Source: Fibrobacter sp. UBA7003
Lineage (GTDB): Bacteria > Fibrobacterota > Fibrobacteria > Fibrobacterales > Fibrobacteraceae
Reading direction: 5' to 3'
Assembly (NCBI GenBank): GCA_002449765.1
Contig: DJXN01000015.1
Span: 310,001-374,000 of the forward strand
Length of the DNA: 64,000 bases
Below, in pieces: positions 50,213 through 57,646 of the stretch. Position 1 is the first letter of the stretch. Each line of letters starts with the position of its first letter. Both the position numbers and the translations under genes were made by a program. The notes under the pieces are model-generated. The model did not search any database, had not been told where the DNA came from, and saw nothing but the letters and a program-made list of their open reading frames with translations.

Positions 50213-51250
50213 ATGAAGAAAGATGTAACGGCGATTGCCAAACCAGAGTTCTCCCTGATAGACGAAAATATGCTCAAGTCGCGGATATATACTATTCGTG
50301 GGCTCAAGGTTATGCTTGATGCCGACTTGGCGGAAATTTATGGATATAGCACTAAAGTTTTTAATCGGCAGGTTAAAAACAACATCGAAAAATTCGATGA
50401 AGATTTTCGCTTTCAGTTGAATTCGGAGGAAATTGAAGAACTTTCAAGGTGCAAAATTTGCACCTTGAACATGGAATCTGAAAACATCGAATCTTCAAGG
50501 TCAAAATTTTTGACCTTGAACAAGGGTTCTCGCGGTTCAAACATAAAGTATGCTCCATACGCATTTACCGAACAGGGCGTTTATATGCTCATGACGGTTC
50601 TTAAGGGCGAACGGGCGACGGCGCAAAGTAAGGCTCTTATCCGCCTTTTCAAGCAAATGAAGGACTACATCATTGCCGAAAATCGGAATTTATTGGGTTA
50701 TGACGGCATTGCCCAAATTGCCGTGCAAACGGAACGGAATACCAAGGATATTGCGGTCATTCAGTCCGACCTTCAGAAGGTCATGGAAAACTTCGTCGAT
50801 CCTTCGACTTTCAAGCATTTCTTGATTCTGAACGGGCAGAAGCTGGACGCCGATGTCGCCTATACGCAGATTTACGGTATGGCGAAGAAGTCCATCACTA
50901 TTATCGATGACTATGTCGGGGTCAAGACGCTTGACCTTTTGCGAGGAATCGCCAGGGGCGTTTCTGTGACGATTTATAGCGATGAAAATGGTTACGAATC
51001 GTTGACTGAACAGATTCGGAAGGATTTCTTGAAGGCTCGCCCAGATGTTAAATTTGACAAGAAAAGGACGAATGATGAGTTCCACGACCGTTACATCTTT
51101 TTGGATTATGGCTTAAAAGGCGAAAAACTTTTCCACTGCGGCGCATCAAGTAAAGATGCGGGCAACAAAATCACTACCATCATGCAGATTGAAAACACGG
51201 AAATTTATCATGTACTGATGGAAAAATTATTAGTCAATCCTCGTTTATAA
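50213..51250 (+). CDS. ORF6N domain protein with PLD-like C-terminal domain and palindrome-encoded insert
   Basis: 345 residues, AAGGAA upstream. The N-terminal ORF6N DNA-binding domain shows IYTIRGLKVMLDADLAEIYG, KVFNRQVKNNIEKF, then KYAPYAFTEQGVYMLMTVLK. Between them residues about 77-105 are an extra low-complexity insert encoded by two 27-bp DNA palindromes (SRCKICTLN and SRSKFLTLN). The C-terminal half (about 215-340) resembles a phospholipase D-like nuclease or phosphatase fold: ITIIDDYVGVKTLDLL and FHDRYIFLDYG. ORF6N proteins are phage and mobile-element regulators, often in defence or toxin-antitoxin contexts. It converges on the SLOG-like gene with a 17-base overlap. Confidence 0.85.
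   Translation: MKKDVTAIAKPEFSLIDENMLKSRIYTIRGLKVMLDADLAEIYGYSTKVFNRQVKNNIEKFDEDFRFQLNSEEIEELSRCKICTLNMESENIESSRSKFLTLNKGSRGSNIKYAPYAFTEQGVYMLMTVLKGERATAQSKALIRLFKQMKDYIIAENRNLLGYDGIAQIAVQTERNTKDIAVIQSDLQKVMENFVDPSTFKHFLILNGQKLDADVAYTQIYGMAKKSITIIDDYVGVKTLDLLRGIARGVSVTIYSDENGYESLTEQIRKDFLKARPDVKFDKKRTNDEFHDRYIFLDYGLKGEKLFHCGASSKDAGNKITTIMQIENTEIYHVLMEKLLVNPRL
50443..50469. repeat. 27-bp perfect palindrome inside the ORF6N gene (copy 1)
   Basis: Arms TTCAAGGTGCAAA and TTTGCACCTTGAA around one A; perfect. Read in frame it encodes LSRCKICTLN. Confidence 0.85.
50494..50520. repeat. 27-bp perfect palindrome inside the ORF6N gene (copy 2)
   Basis: Arms TTCAAGGTCAAAA and TTTTGACCTTGAA around one T; perfect. 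It starts exactly 51 bp (17 codons) after copy 1 and encodes SRSKFLTLN in the same frame. Confidence 0.85.
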
Positions 51251-51644
51251 TTCTGTACGGTTTTCCCATTTCCTTTATGCGGCGGATGTTTTCTGCGGTG
51301 CCTTTGCTTTTTCCGTCCCAAACCATGAGAGCCGTATCGCAGTCTTGCGCCATTTGGATGTCTTTCACATACTGGAATGCGCTGCCTGTAAGGCCTTTGG
51401 CGGCTTCTGCGCAAGAACATACTTTTGCTCCCGTAACAAAATTGTTCCTTGGTGTTTCACTGCTGCAGTAAACGATTACGTTGCTGTATCCTTTGGAATC
51501 TAAATACTTTTGTACTACCGCATCAACGCCGTAGCAGTCTCCTACAAGAAATTCTGTACCCAAGGCGATGTGCTCGTCAAGTAAAGATTTGGCTTTTTCG
51601 GACAATTTTGAAATCGATTTTGAACCGGAGATGAAAACTTTCAT
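51234..51644 (-). CDS. SLOG/DprA-like Rossmann-fold protein
   Basis: About 136 residues from ATG 51644 with an AAGGAGGGG Shine-Dalgarno; the longer frame to 51737 is rejected. MKVFISGSKSISKL and FLVGDCYGVDAVVQKYLDSKG are the nucleotide-binding SLOG-type patterns (GS and GD..GVD), followed by ALMVWDGKSKGTAENIRRI, like DprA/LOG-fold or DUF1273-type proteins. SLOG proteins bind or make nucleotide signals in several anti-phage systems. The start overlaps the stop of the preceding gene (ATGA). It is the last gene of the AAA+ operon and overlaps the convergent ORF6N gene by 17 bases. Confidence 0.7.
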   Translation of the reverse strand: MKVFISGSKSISKLSEKAKSLLDEHIALGTEFLVGDCYGVDAVVQKYLDSKGYSNVIVYCSSETPRNNFVTGAKVCSCAEAAKGLTGSAFQYVKDIQMAQDCDTALMVWDGKSKGTAENIRRIKEMGKPYRIINED

Positions 51645-52021
51645 CACCCCTCCTTTTTCATATAGAAGAATCGGTTCAGTTCGTGGTCGGTTCCGATGGT
51701 TTTGCCATAGCAGATAAGAACCCACGGGTTGGGCCACGCCTTGTCAATGGCGCCTAAGAAGGCTTTTTCCATTTCTACGGCTCTTTTGTCAAGATCCGTG
51801 GCGTCGACAACGATGTCGATGTGGATAAGGAGCCCTTCATGTTCGGTAAGCCGCGAAAACGCCTCTAAATTGTTTTCCTGGATCTCGTTCCCATTGTTCG
51901 CAAGAATGTAGCCTGCGATATATTCCCACATCTCGTTCCGTTCTTTTTCGTCTGCATACGAACGCTTTACTAGCGATTTCAAGTCGTTGTATTTTTGTGT
52001 CGGTGTCATGATAATGTTCAT
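51644..52021 (-). CDS. Hypothetical protein in the AAA+ operon
   Basis: 125 residues without a recognised family. N-terminal helices (MTPTQKYNDLKSLVKRSYAD, NEMWEYIAGYILAN) lead to an alpha/beta portion (LLIHIDIVVDATDLDKRAVEM, NPWVLICYG) ending KTIGTDHELNRFFYMKKE. GGAG lies upstream of ATG 52021; a second ATG four codons in is possible. The stop overlaps the SLOG-like start, so the two products may act together. Confidence 0.6.
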   Translation of the reverse strand: MNIIMTPTQKYNDLKSLVKRSYADEKERNEMWEYIAGYILANNGNEIQENNLEAFSRLTEHEGLLIHIDIVVDATDLDKRAVEMEKAFLGAIDKAWPNPWVLICYGKTIGTDHELNRFFYMKKEG

Positions 52022-52032
52022 ATTAGCACTCC

Positions 52033-52644
52033 TTATTTTAATTTATCTTCAGAATTTAGCAGCTTCATCAACTCTATTAGTCGAAATTCATTTCTTGAAA
52101 AATGATGGTCTTGCCCTGGCACAACCACAACGTGCATGTTTTCACGTTCGTGGAGCTTAAGAAGCCCTGCTAAATGTGCTGAAGAATCAAGACTCCCGAA
52201 AACGAATGTCATCATGTCTCCGTCAAATGCCTTGGCGCTGCGGCATATCCGAGTCGTGTTAATCATGAGCGGGGGATTCACCAACAGGAATCGGCTGATT
52301 TCCGGAAATAGAGATCGACCAATGCACCCGATGGAGGCGCCCATTGACATTCCCATAAAGTAGATTTGGGTATGTCCACCGATTTCAAATTCTGATTTTA
52401 CCACTTCGGCGAATTGCGCCATCTGGCTGATGTCAGATGATGGAGTGGACGCGCAAACTACCGAGAACCCGCACAGCTCGCGCATTTCGCAGGCAAGTTT
52501 CAGGTACTTGTTGCGATACCCATAAATGGAACCGTCTTGTCCCGCTTTTATCAGCAGAATCTTCTGACGGTCACCACCAAAGACGAATCCGTAATCAACC
52601 CGTTCTTCACCTTCGCCAATAGTTTTAATTAAATCGAACTGCAT
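52033..52644 (-). CDS. Alpha/beta-hydrolase-like protein
   Basis: 203 residues with YFMGMSMGASIG (nucleophile elbow GxSxG, about residue 97-103), LLVNPPLMIN after it and VVVPGQDHHFSRNE near the C-terminus, where the catalytic His is expected; the acid may be the Asp of FGSLDSS. This fits a small serine hydrolase. The strand YGFVFGGDRQKILLIKAGQDGS could provide the oxyanion region. The substrate is unknown. It overlaps the 3' end of the 360-residue gene by 16 bases and is followed after 11 bases by the 125-residue gene. Confidence 0.65.
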   Translation of the reverse strand: MQFDLIKTIGEGEERVDYGFVFGGDRQKILLIKAGQDGSIYGYRNKYLKLACEMRELCGFSVVCASTPSSDISQMAQFAEVVKSEFEIGGHTQIYFMGMSMGASIGCIGRSLFPEISRFLLVNPPLMINTTRICRSAKAFDGDMMTFVFGSLDSSAHLAGLLKLHERENMHVVVVPGQDHHFSRNEFRLIELMKLLNSEDKLK

Positions 52645-53711
52645 TGTGTACCCCTATATGGTTTATTTAAAAGGCAATCCTTAAATCCGTTTTCCATCTT
52701 AAACTTTCTGTTCAGTAGGGTCTCAAGGCGCTTCTCGTCTCGCTTTCGGCACCTGACTTCGGACAGCATGAAAATTTTTCGTGCTCCCATTTTGGGGGAA
52801 GGCGATTCAAAATGAAATGTCCGGGTAGGATATATTGAAGAATCGTCATCAATATAATTTGGCCTGATGACGACAAATTCTCCATCTTTGCCGTCAACAT
52901 GCATCCATAGAAAATTATCAAAATCAAGCGGATTTGATGCATCTACAGCATATATCCAATTGACAGATAATCTTTTTGATTCTGCAATCCAATCGCAGTG
53001 GATTATATACTTGGCATTCTTTGGAATATCTAATCCCATCATATACGGAAACGAGACTGTTTCCTCTAATGAAGATAACTCGTCTTTTAATCGAGAACAA
53101 AATACACCATGATAACAAGCCTCATCCGCTTTACTGGATAGAAGCAAATATGTTCCTGCGGGAACTTCATCCTCCGATAGCGAAAAATTTGGAAATTTCT
53201 GAGCAAAAGTCAAAAACATCTCAAGTTTCTGCAACGTGATGGTTTCTGCCCATTCCCATAATTCAACGAACATCGAAAACAATCGACTGCTTTTTTGTCC
53301 GTCATAAGCATCACTTTCAAATAAGACAATTTCATCTTCAAAGTAACCTTTCCAATAGCCACCACTGTATTCTTTTACAAGCACCATACCATATTGCTTT
53401 TGAGGAAGAAGAAATAAGTTCATATCAATACATCTGCAATGACGAACTTCGATGTTTTTCGTGGCAACCAATTGTCTCAATATTTTCCAATCAACATTGT
53501 TTGAAATATCTGTCAATATTCGCAATTTTCCAGAGCCAACAGAAAGCGTCATTCCTGCGGAGTAATCGGGATGAACGGGGGTGTCTTCGTTGCCGGGGGT
53601 AGATAATGTTCCCAAATTTAGACTAGGAATGCAAATCCATCTTTCCTCATCGTCCTTTGCGAAAAATTTTGCCAGTCGGCTGCTGGCGTCGCAGTCTACA
53701 CAAATATTCAT
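52629..53711 (-). CDS. Hypothetical protein in the AAA+ operon
   Basis: 360 residues, no family recognised. The N-terminus (MNICVDCDASSRLAKFF) has a CxxC-like C-V-D-C; a conserved-looking segment is VRHCRCIDMNLFLLPQKQYG followed by GMVLVKEYSGGYWKGYFEDEIV. No membrane segment or signal peptide. Central helices (MFVELWEWAETITLQKLEMF) precede beta-rich sequence. Position directly after the AAA+ gene (14-base gap) suggests it is the ATPase's partner or substrate adaptor. Confidence 0.6.
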   Translation of the reverse strand: MNICVDCDASSRLAKFFAKDDEERWICIPSLNLGTLSTPGNEDTPVHPDYSAGMTLSVGSGKLRILTDISNNVDWKILRQLVATKNIEVRHCRCIDMNLFLLPQKQYGMVLVKEYSGGYWKGYFEDEIVLFESDAYDGQKSSRLFSMFVELWEWAETITLQKLEMFLTFAQKFPNFSLSEDEVPAGTYLLLSSKADEACYHGVFCSRLKDELSSLEETVSFPYMMGLDIPKNAKYIIHCDWIAESKRLSVNWIYAVDASNPLDFDNFLWMHVDGKDGEFVVIRPNYIDDDSSIYPTRTFHFESPSPKMGARKIFMLSEVRCRKRDEKRLETLLNRKFKMENGFKDCLLNKPYRGTQCSSI

Positions 53712-53725
53712 GCAGCCTCCTTGTT

Positions 53726-56053
53726 TTATAGTCCCATCCTACGGCCTTCGCGAGTATTTTTGCATTCTATTTCATGACGGAGGGCCTCCAGGATGCTGTC
53801 TGTGGTTACTTCGCTTTCTTCGTAGTATTTGAAGGTGTCATAAACAGCTTTGAAATCGCCCAGAGCGAGAGCCTTTAGGTCTCGTGCGGCTGTGGAGCAT
53901 TCTACTTTCGGGAAGAATGCTTGCCACACCTTTTCGATTCCGTCGGGTTTTAGATAGTTGAATTTGAGTTTAAGCGCAAAGCGCCTGCGTGAGGCGGCAT
54001 CCAAATTTTCATTGAAGTTGGTCGCCGCGATGAATATCCCCTTGAAGTTTTCCATCTGCGTCAGGAGTTCGTTCACTTGCGTCACTTCCCAACTGTGTTC
54101 AGAACCGGCGCGTTCGCTGAGCATACTATCGGCTTCATCCAAAAAGAGAATTGCTTTCTTTTCTTCTGCCTCGCGGAACATTTTGCGGATTTTCTTTTCT
54201 GTTTCACCCACATAGCAATCCAAGAGATCGCTCGCTTTCTTGACGATTAATTTGCGGTCCAGTGTTCTTGCAATGTGTTTTGCAAGTTCTGTTTTGCCCG
54301 TACCGGGAACACCATAGAACAATATGTTCAAAGACTCCGGACAATCCATCTCCTGCATGGTTTCCCATTTAGTGTTAAAAGACTGCACCACCTTCATAAT
54401 ACGGTTCATGTCTCCTTCGACATTCAATGCGTCAAGGATATATTTGGGCGCATGGCTTTCTTTATCGCGATTGGCGTATTCACAACTTAAAGAAAGTAAA
54501 TTTGTTTGTGCTTCTGCGATGATACGGACTGCTTGTTCTGGCGGAATCTTACTGCCTGTCTCCTGCAATAATTTCGCTCCGGCAATAGCTTGGGTCACGC
54601 CACCGGCAGTAATGGGGTAGGTGTCGGCAAACTGTTGCACCGTCAAGGGTCCAAGTATTTTATCGGTGTTTTGCTCGCTAATGACGGACTGCCAAATCTG
54701 CAATCTTTTTTCAGAATCAAGCCTTTCGAATGCGATGGAGTAATCAAATCGACGAAGGGTACTATTTTCAATAAATCGGATGTCGTTTGAGATCCAAATA
54801 ACGGGGACTTTTATTTGTTCTAGGAAAAAGTTGAGGGCACCCTTTTCGCAACAATTCAAAATTACATCGGCCTCATCCACCAAGAGAATGACACGCTTGT
54901 TTTGGTACTTGGTCGCCGCAAACATAATGCTTCCCAAGCGCTCCTGGATAGTTGAATCCTCCTTGCTTTCTCTATGAACGCCATCAATGCTGATATTGGT
55001 AAGAACCAGCGGACGTCGGAGTTCTTTTGCGATGGCCTTCGAAAGTTCAGTCTTACCGGTACCTTCGACTCCGTAGAAGAAAATATTGATTCCCTGATTC
55101 GGCTTTACATGTTTCAACAAGTCAAAGGCAACTTCTACTTTCGGGTTGTTGTTGCACAGTTTTTTATAGGGTACGTTATTGCCGTCGTAAATCTTGAAAT
55201 AGAGCGAATCGAGGTCGTTTCCTGAGACCCCATCTAGGAACAACCCTATTCTCTTTGAAATTTCCAGGTCGTTATCGACAAGTCCCATCCGCTTGAGAGA
55301 AGACTTGTTGGAACATGCCTTTTCTATATCAAGTTCAGGATAAATGGATGCGAATACATCGACAAAAACGCAATCTCCGAATCTTCGCGAACCAATCATG
55401 TCACGGAGAGGCTCGCAAATGTCCTTTTTAAAGAAAATCCACGAGAATATCAGGATCTCCATTTCAACGGAATCTAGGTTGAATGCTTTCTGCACAATGT
55501 CAAGGCGCTTTAAGTATGGATCACAGATATTCTTTTGATGCTTGAGGATGTCCATAAGTTCCTTGATGATACCCTCGTAAAAAATCTTTTTGGCAGGGCC
55601 ATTGAAGATATCTTCGCCAACAAGAGTGCTGTGGGTGACATATTTTATATCTTCGCTGGAGCCGCTATTCTTGATAGTGTCGCGAATTTTGCTGACGGCT
55701 CTTTTGCGGTTGCGATAGGATTCTGATTTACCTTCATCTTCTTCGATCCCGTAAAAGCATTCGTCGATTTTATTTCGTGGGGAACGTGATTTTGGGGCTT
55801 TGGTTTTGGACAGTCTGTCTTCTGCCTTGTTCAGGAGTTCAAAATGCGTTGTAATCCCCCTCAAAATTCGGGAAGCGTTTTCTATAGGGAATATGCCGAT
55901 GCTGTCGTCTGCATCGGGATAGTTTTTGGAAATCCTCAGCATACGAATCCAGTATTCGTAGCCTTTGAGATTTACAAAATTGATGCCCAAAGATTTCTTT
56001 TCGGTCTTCTTTTGCAGGGATTTAAAAACGTCCTTAAAATATCCTTTTTTCAT
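53726..56053 (-). CDS. Double AAA+ ATPase (CDC48-like two-ring domain arrangement)
   Basis: 775 residues, GGAG before the ATG. A 320-residue N-terminal helical region is followed by two AAA+ modules. Module 1: GVEGTGKTELSKAIAKE (about 330), ILLVDEADVIL (about 392), then WISND as sensor 1 and an Arg pair in TLRRFD. Module 2: YGVPGTGKTELAKHIART (about 582), ILFLDEADSML (about 637), IAATNFNE as sensor 1 and SRRRFALKL. Module 2 has a pore-like DLLDCYVGETEKKIRKMF (YVGE) as in classical AAA proteins. Both modules look active. It lacks recognisable FtsH protease or CDC48 N domain. It heads a five-gene operon. Confidence 0.85.
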   Translation of the reverse strand: MKKGYFKDVFKSLQKKTEKKSLGINFVNLKGYEYWIRMLRISKNYPDADDSIGIFPIENASRILRGITTHFELLNKAEDRLSKTKAPKSRSPRNKIDECFYGIEEDEGKSESYRNRKRAVSKIRDTIKNSGSSEDIKYVTHSTLVGEDIFNGPAKKIFYEGIIKELMDILKHQKNICDPYLKRLDIVQKAFNLDSVEMEILIFSWIFFKKDICEPLRDMIGSRRFGDCVFVDVFASIYPELDIEKACSNKSSLKRMGLVDNDLEISKRIGLFLDGVSGNDLDSLYFKIYDGNNVPYKKLCNNNPKVEVAFDLLKHVKPNQGINIFFYGVEGTGKTELSKAIAKELRRPLVLTNISIDGVHRESKEDSTIQERLGSIMFAATKYQNKRVILLVDEADVILNCCEKGALNFFLEQIKVPVIWISNDIRFIENSTLRRFDYSIAFERLDSEKRLQIWQSVISEQNTDKILGPLTVQQFADTYPITAGGVTQAIAGAKLLQETGSKIPPEQAVRIIAEAQTNLLSLSCEYANRDKESHAPKYILDALNVEGDMNRIMKVVQSFNTKWETMQEMDCPESLNILFYGVPGTGKTELAKHIARTLDRKLIVKKASDLLDCYVGETEKKIRKMFREAEEKKAILFLDEADSMLSERAGSEHSWEVTQVNELLTQMENFKGIFIAATNFNENLDAASRRRFALKLKFNYLKPDGIEKVWQAFFPKVECSTAARDLKALALGDFKAVYDTFKYYEESEVTTDSILEALRHEIECKNTREGRRMGL

Positions 56054-56098
56054 ATTTTTGCTCCATATTTCGATTTATCCTCAAATTAGGTTTTTACT

Positions 56099-56114
56099 GC
56101 GACAAATAATGTCG
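56099..56114 (-). promoter_or_regulatory. Candidate WYL-regulator operator before the AAA+ operon
   Basis: On the plus strand GCGACAAATAATGTCG (arms CGACA and TGTCG, 5-nt spacer), 46-61 bases before the AAA+ ATG; identical 16-mer at 57255. On the minus strand it contains TATTTG, a possible promoter core. Confidence 0.65.
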
Positions 56115-56198
56115 TGATTAAAACGGTATTTTTAAAGAAAAAAAGCCCGCACATAGCGGGCATGGGTAGTTTAATCATTGCAGCTTTACTTTTTATCG

Positions 56199-57221
56199 CT
56201 AATGATTTCTGCGGTAGGTGCTGTCGAGGAAATACGAGAATTCGTGGAGTCTTTTGCGGAGGGCTATGGGCTTGATGACTTCGGCGCTGTCGGCGTACGA
56301 GAGCACCCAGCGGAACAAGAGTTCGTCGTTAACGGCCTTCATCGTGACGAGCAGTCGCCCGTCACACGTTTTCTCCACTTTCATAGAGCGTTGGAACGGC
56401 TTTTCCTCAAGGTAATGCTGCGCATGACTACTGAACACGATTTCTACGTCTTCGGCTTTCGGGTCTTGCGGCCCAAAAATTGCGGAACCGAGTCGCACAC
56501 GCTTGCGCAACATTTCTAGCGTCTTTGGGTTGTCCTGAAAGGTTTCCTTGGTGAGTTCGACCTTCTGGATTCGGCGGAACTTGAGTGTGTAGGTTTCGCC
56601 GGGGTGCGACTGCGACTCGCAACCGATGTAGATTTCGCCCTGGTACAAAATGACCATCAGCGGAATTCGCATGCGAGGGATGTTACCAGTTTCGCTGATA
56701 TAGGTGACGAGGATTTTGCGGCGTTCGTGAATCGCCCGCAGAATTACCTTGAGTTTTTCGCTGGAATCTTCCTCGAACATGGGAGGGGTTCCCGCAAAAA
56801 GAATTCGCGAATTCAGGTCTTGAGCGAGCTGTTCCACGGCCTTTTTTTCGTTCGAAGGCAGGCTTTTCTGGATTTTTTCGAGCAGATCCGTGACAGTCTC
56901 GCTTGCGGCGGGGTACATGTTCGCAATGCGCTGCAGAAACACGAAATGCAGCATGGTATTTTCGAAATTCGGAAACAGAAGGTTGTCTGCCGATTTTACG
57001 GCCGACTGGTAGCGAAAAGCGCGATGGTCGCTTATTATGCGGATATAGGCCCCCCCGTTGGCGGAAGTCAGTGTTTGCATGTCGCGTTGCACGTTGCGGC
57101 GCTCGTTTTCGGGGATTTCCAGAGCCGCCATCAGGTCGCTGATAGAATAGTTCCTGCTTGGATTCGAAATCAGGAGTGCGAATAATTGTAATACACGGTC
57201 TGCGCGGGTAATATCTGCCAT
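56199..57221 (-). CDS. WYL-domain transcriptional regulator
   Basis: 340 residues: an N-terminal winged HTH (ADRVLQLFALLISNPSRNYS, SDLMAALEIPENERRNVQRD) and a WYL region (KLKVILRAIHERRKILVTYI, RIPLMVILYQGEIYIGCESQ, then YTLKFRRIQKVELT), ending with WCX-like sequence (RWVLSYADSAEVIKPIALR). The W-Y-L triad is degenerate (IYIGC). WYL regulators sense nucleic-acid-like ligands and commonly control phage-defence operons. An identical palindrome lies before this gene and before the AAA+ operon, implying autoregulation and control of the operon. Confidence 0.85.
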   Translation of the reverse strand: MADITRADRVLQLFALLISNPSRNYSISDLMAALEIPENERRNVQRDMQTLTSANGGAYIRIISDHRAFRYQSAVKSADNLLFPNFENTMLHFVFLQRIANMYPAASETVTDLLEKIQKSLPSNEKKAVEQLAQDLNSRILFAGTPPMFEEDSSEKLKVILRAIHERRKILVTYISETGNIPRMRIPLMVILYQGEIYIGCESQSHPGETYTLKFRRIQKVELTKETFQDNPKTLEMLRKRVRLGSAIFGPQDPKAEDVEIVFSSHAQHYLEEKPFQRSMKVEKTCDGRLLVTMKAVNDELLFRWVLSYADSAEVIKPIALRKRLHEFSYFLDSTYRRNH

Positions 57222-57254
57222 AATAAACCTCTAAAAAGAAATTATATTATTATT

Positions 57255-57270
57255 GCGACAAATAATGTCG
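57255..57270 (-). promoter_or_regulatory. Candidate operator before the WYL gene
   Basis: GCGACAAATAATGTCG, identical to the site at 56099, 34-49 bases before the WYL ATG. Confidence 0.65.
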
Positions 57271-57337
57271 TTGTGTCCCTGTTTACTTCATTTTTTTTTC
57301 ATGTAAAGCTGTATAATTGCGGAAGTCTAAACAAAAA

Positions 57338-57369
57338 CGCCCCTGCTCAGAGCTACTTGAGCGGGGGCG
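57338..57369 (-). terminator. Strong terminator-like hairpin in a divergent intergenic region
   Basis: CGCCCCTGCTCA / TGAGCGGGGGCG form a 12-bp stem (one G-T) with an 8-nt loop; on the minus strand GTTTTTGTTTAG follows. No minus-strand gene ends here, so it may bound a small RNA or be unrelated to termination. An AAGGAGG ribosome-site-like sequence at 57391-57397 precedes a TTG-started 23-codon frame (57401-57472). Confidence 0.4.
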
Positions 57370-57458
57370 CAATCGTTCCCAAAGAGACACAAGGAGGGAA
57401 TTGGATTTTTGCTTCAACCAGACAAGCCCGGGTCTAAAAGCTATGGCAACAATTAGAA

Positions 57459-57472
57459 TTAGACTTGTCTAA
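57459..57472. promoter_or_regulatory. DtxR-like box 1
   Basis: TTAGACTTGTCTAA, first of five TTAG-N6-CTAA palindromes before the DtxR/Feo operon. Confidence 0.7.
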
Positions 57473-57479
57473 CTAAAAG

Positions 57480-57493
57480 TTAGATAAATCTAA
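57480..57493. promoter_or_regulatory. DtxR-like box 2
   Basis: TTAGATAAATCTAA, inside a longer palindrome AGTTAGAT-AA-ATCTAACT; 21 bp after box 1. Confidence 0.7.
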
Positions 57494-57546
57494 CTGCAAA
57501 AACAAGGGCAAAAAAGTCAAAATAATGTAAATTTTCCGTTTCAAAG

Positions 57547-57560
57547 TTAGATTTGTCTAA
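57547..57560. promoter_or_regulatory. DtxR-like box 3
   Basis: TTAGATTTGTCTAA. Confidence 0.7.
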
Positions 57561-57584
57561 AAAAGTATGGCTATTGTAATATTT

Positions 57585-57598
57585 TTAGCCTTGCCTAA
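57585..57598. promoter_or_regulatory. DtxR-like box 4
   Basis: TTAGCCTTGCCTAA, the closest of the five to the classical DtxR/IdeR half-site CCTAA. Confidence 0.7.
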
Positions 57599-57617
57599 TT
57601 AGTTTTATTAAACTATA

Positions 57618-57631
57618 TTAGCCTCGTCTAA
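57618..57631. promoter_or_regulatory. DtxR-like box 5 overlapping the promoter
   Basis: TTAGCCTCGTCTAA overlaps the TATATT promoter-like element (57614-57619), so occupancy should block transcription. Confidence 0.7.
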
Positions 57632-57646
57632 ATAAGGCTAGTTGAT

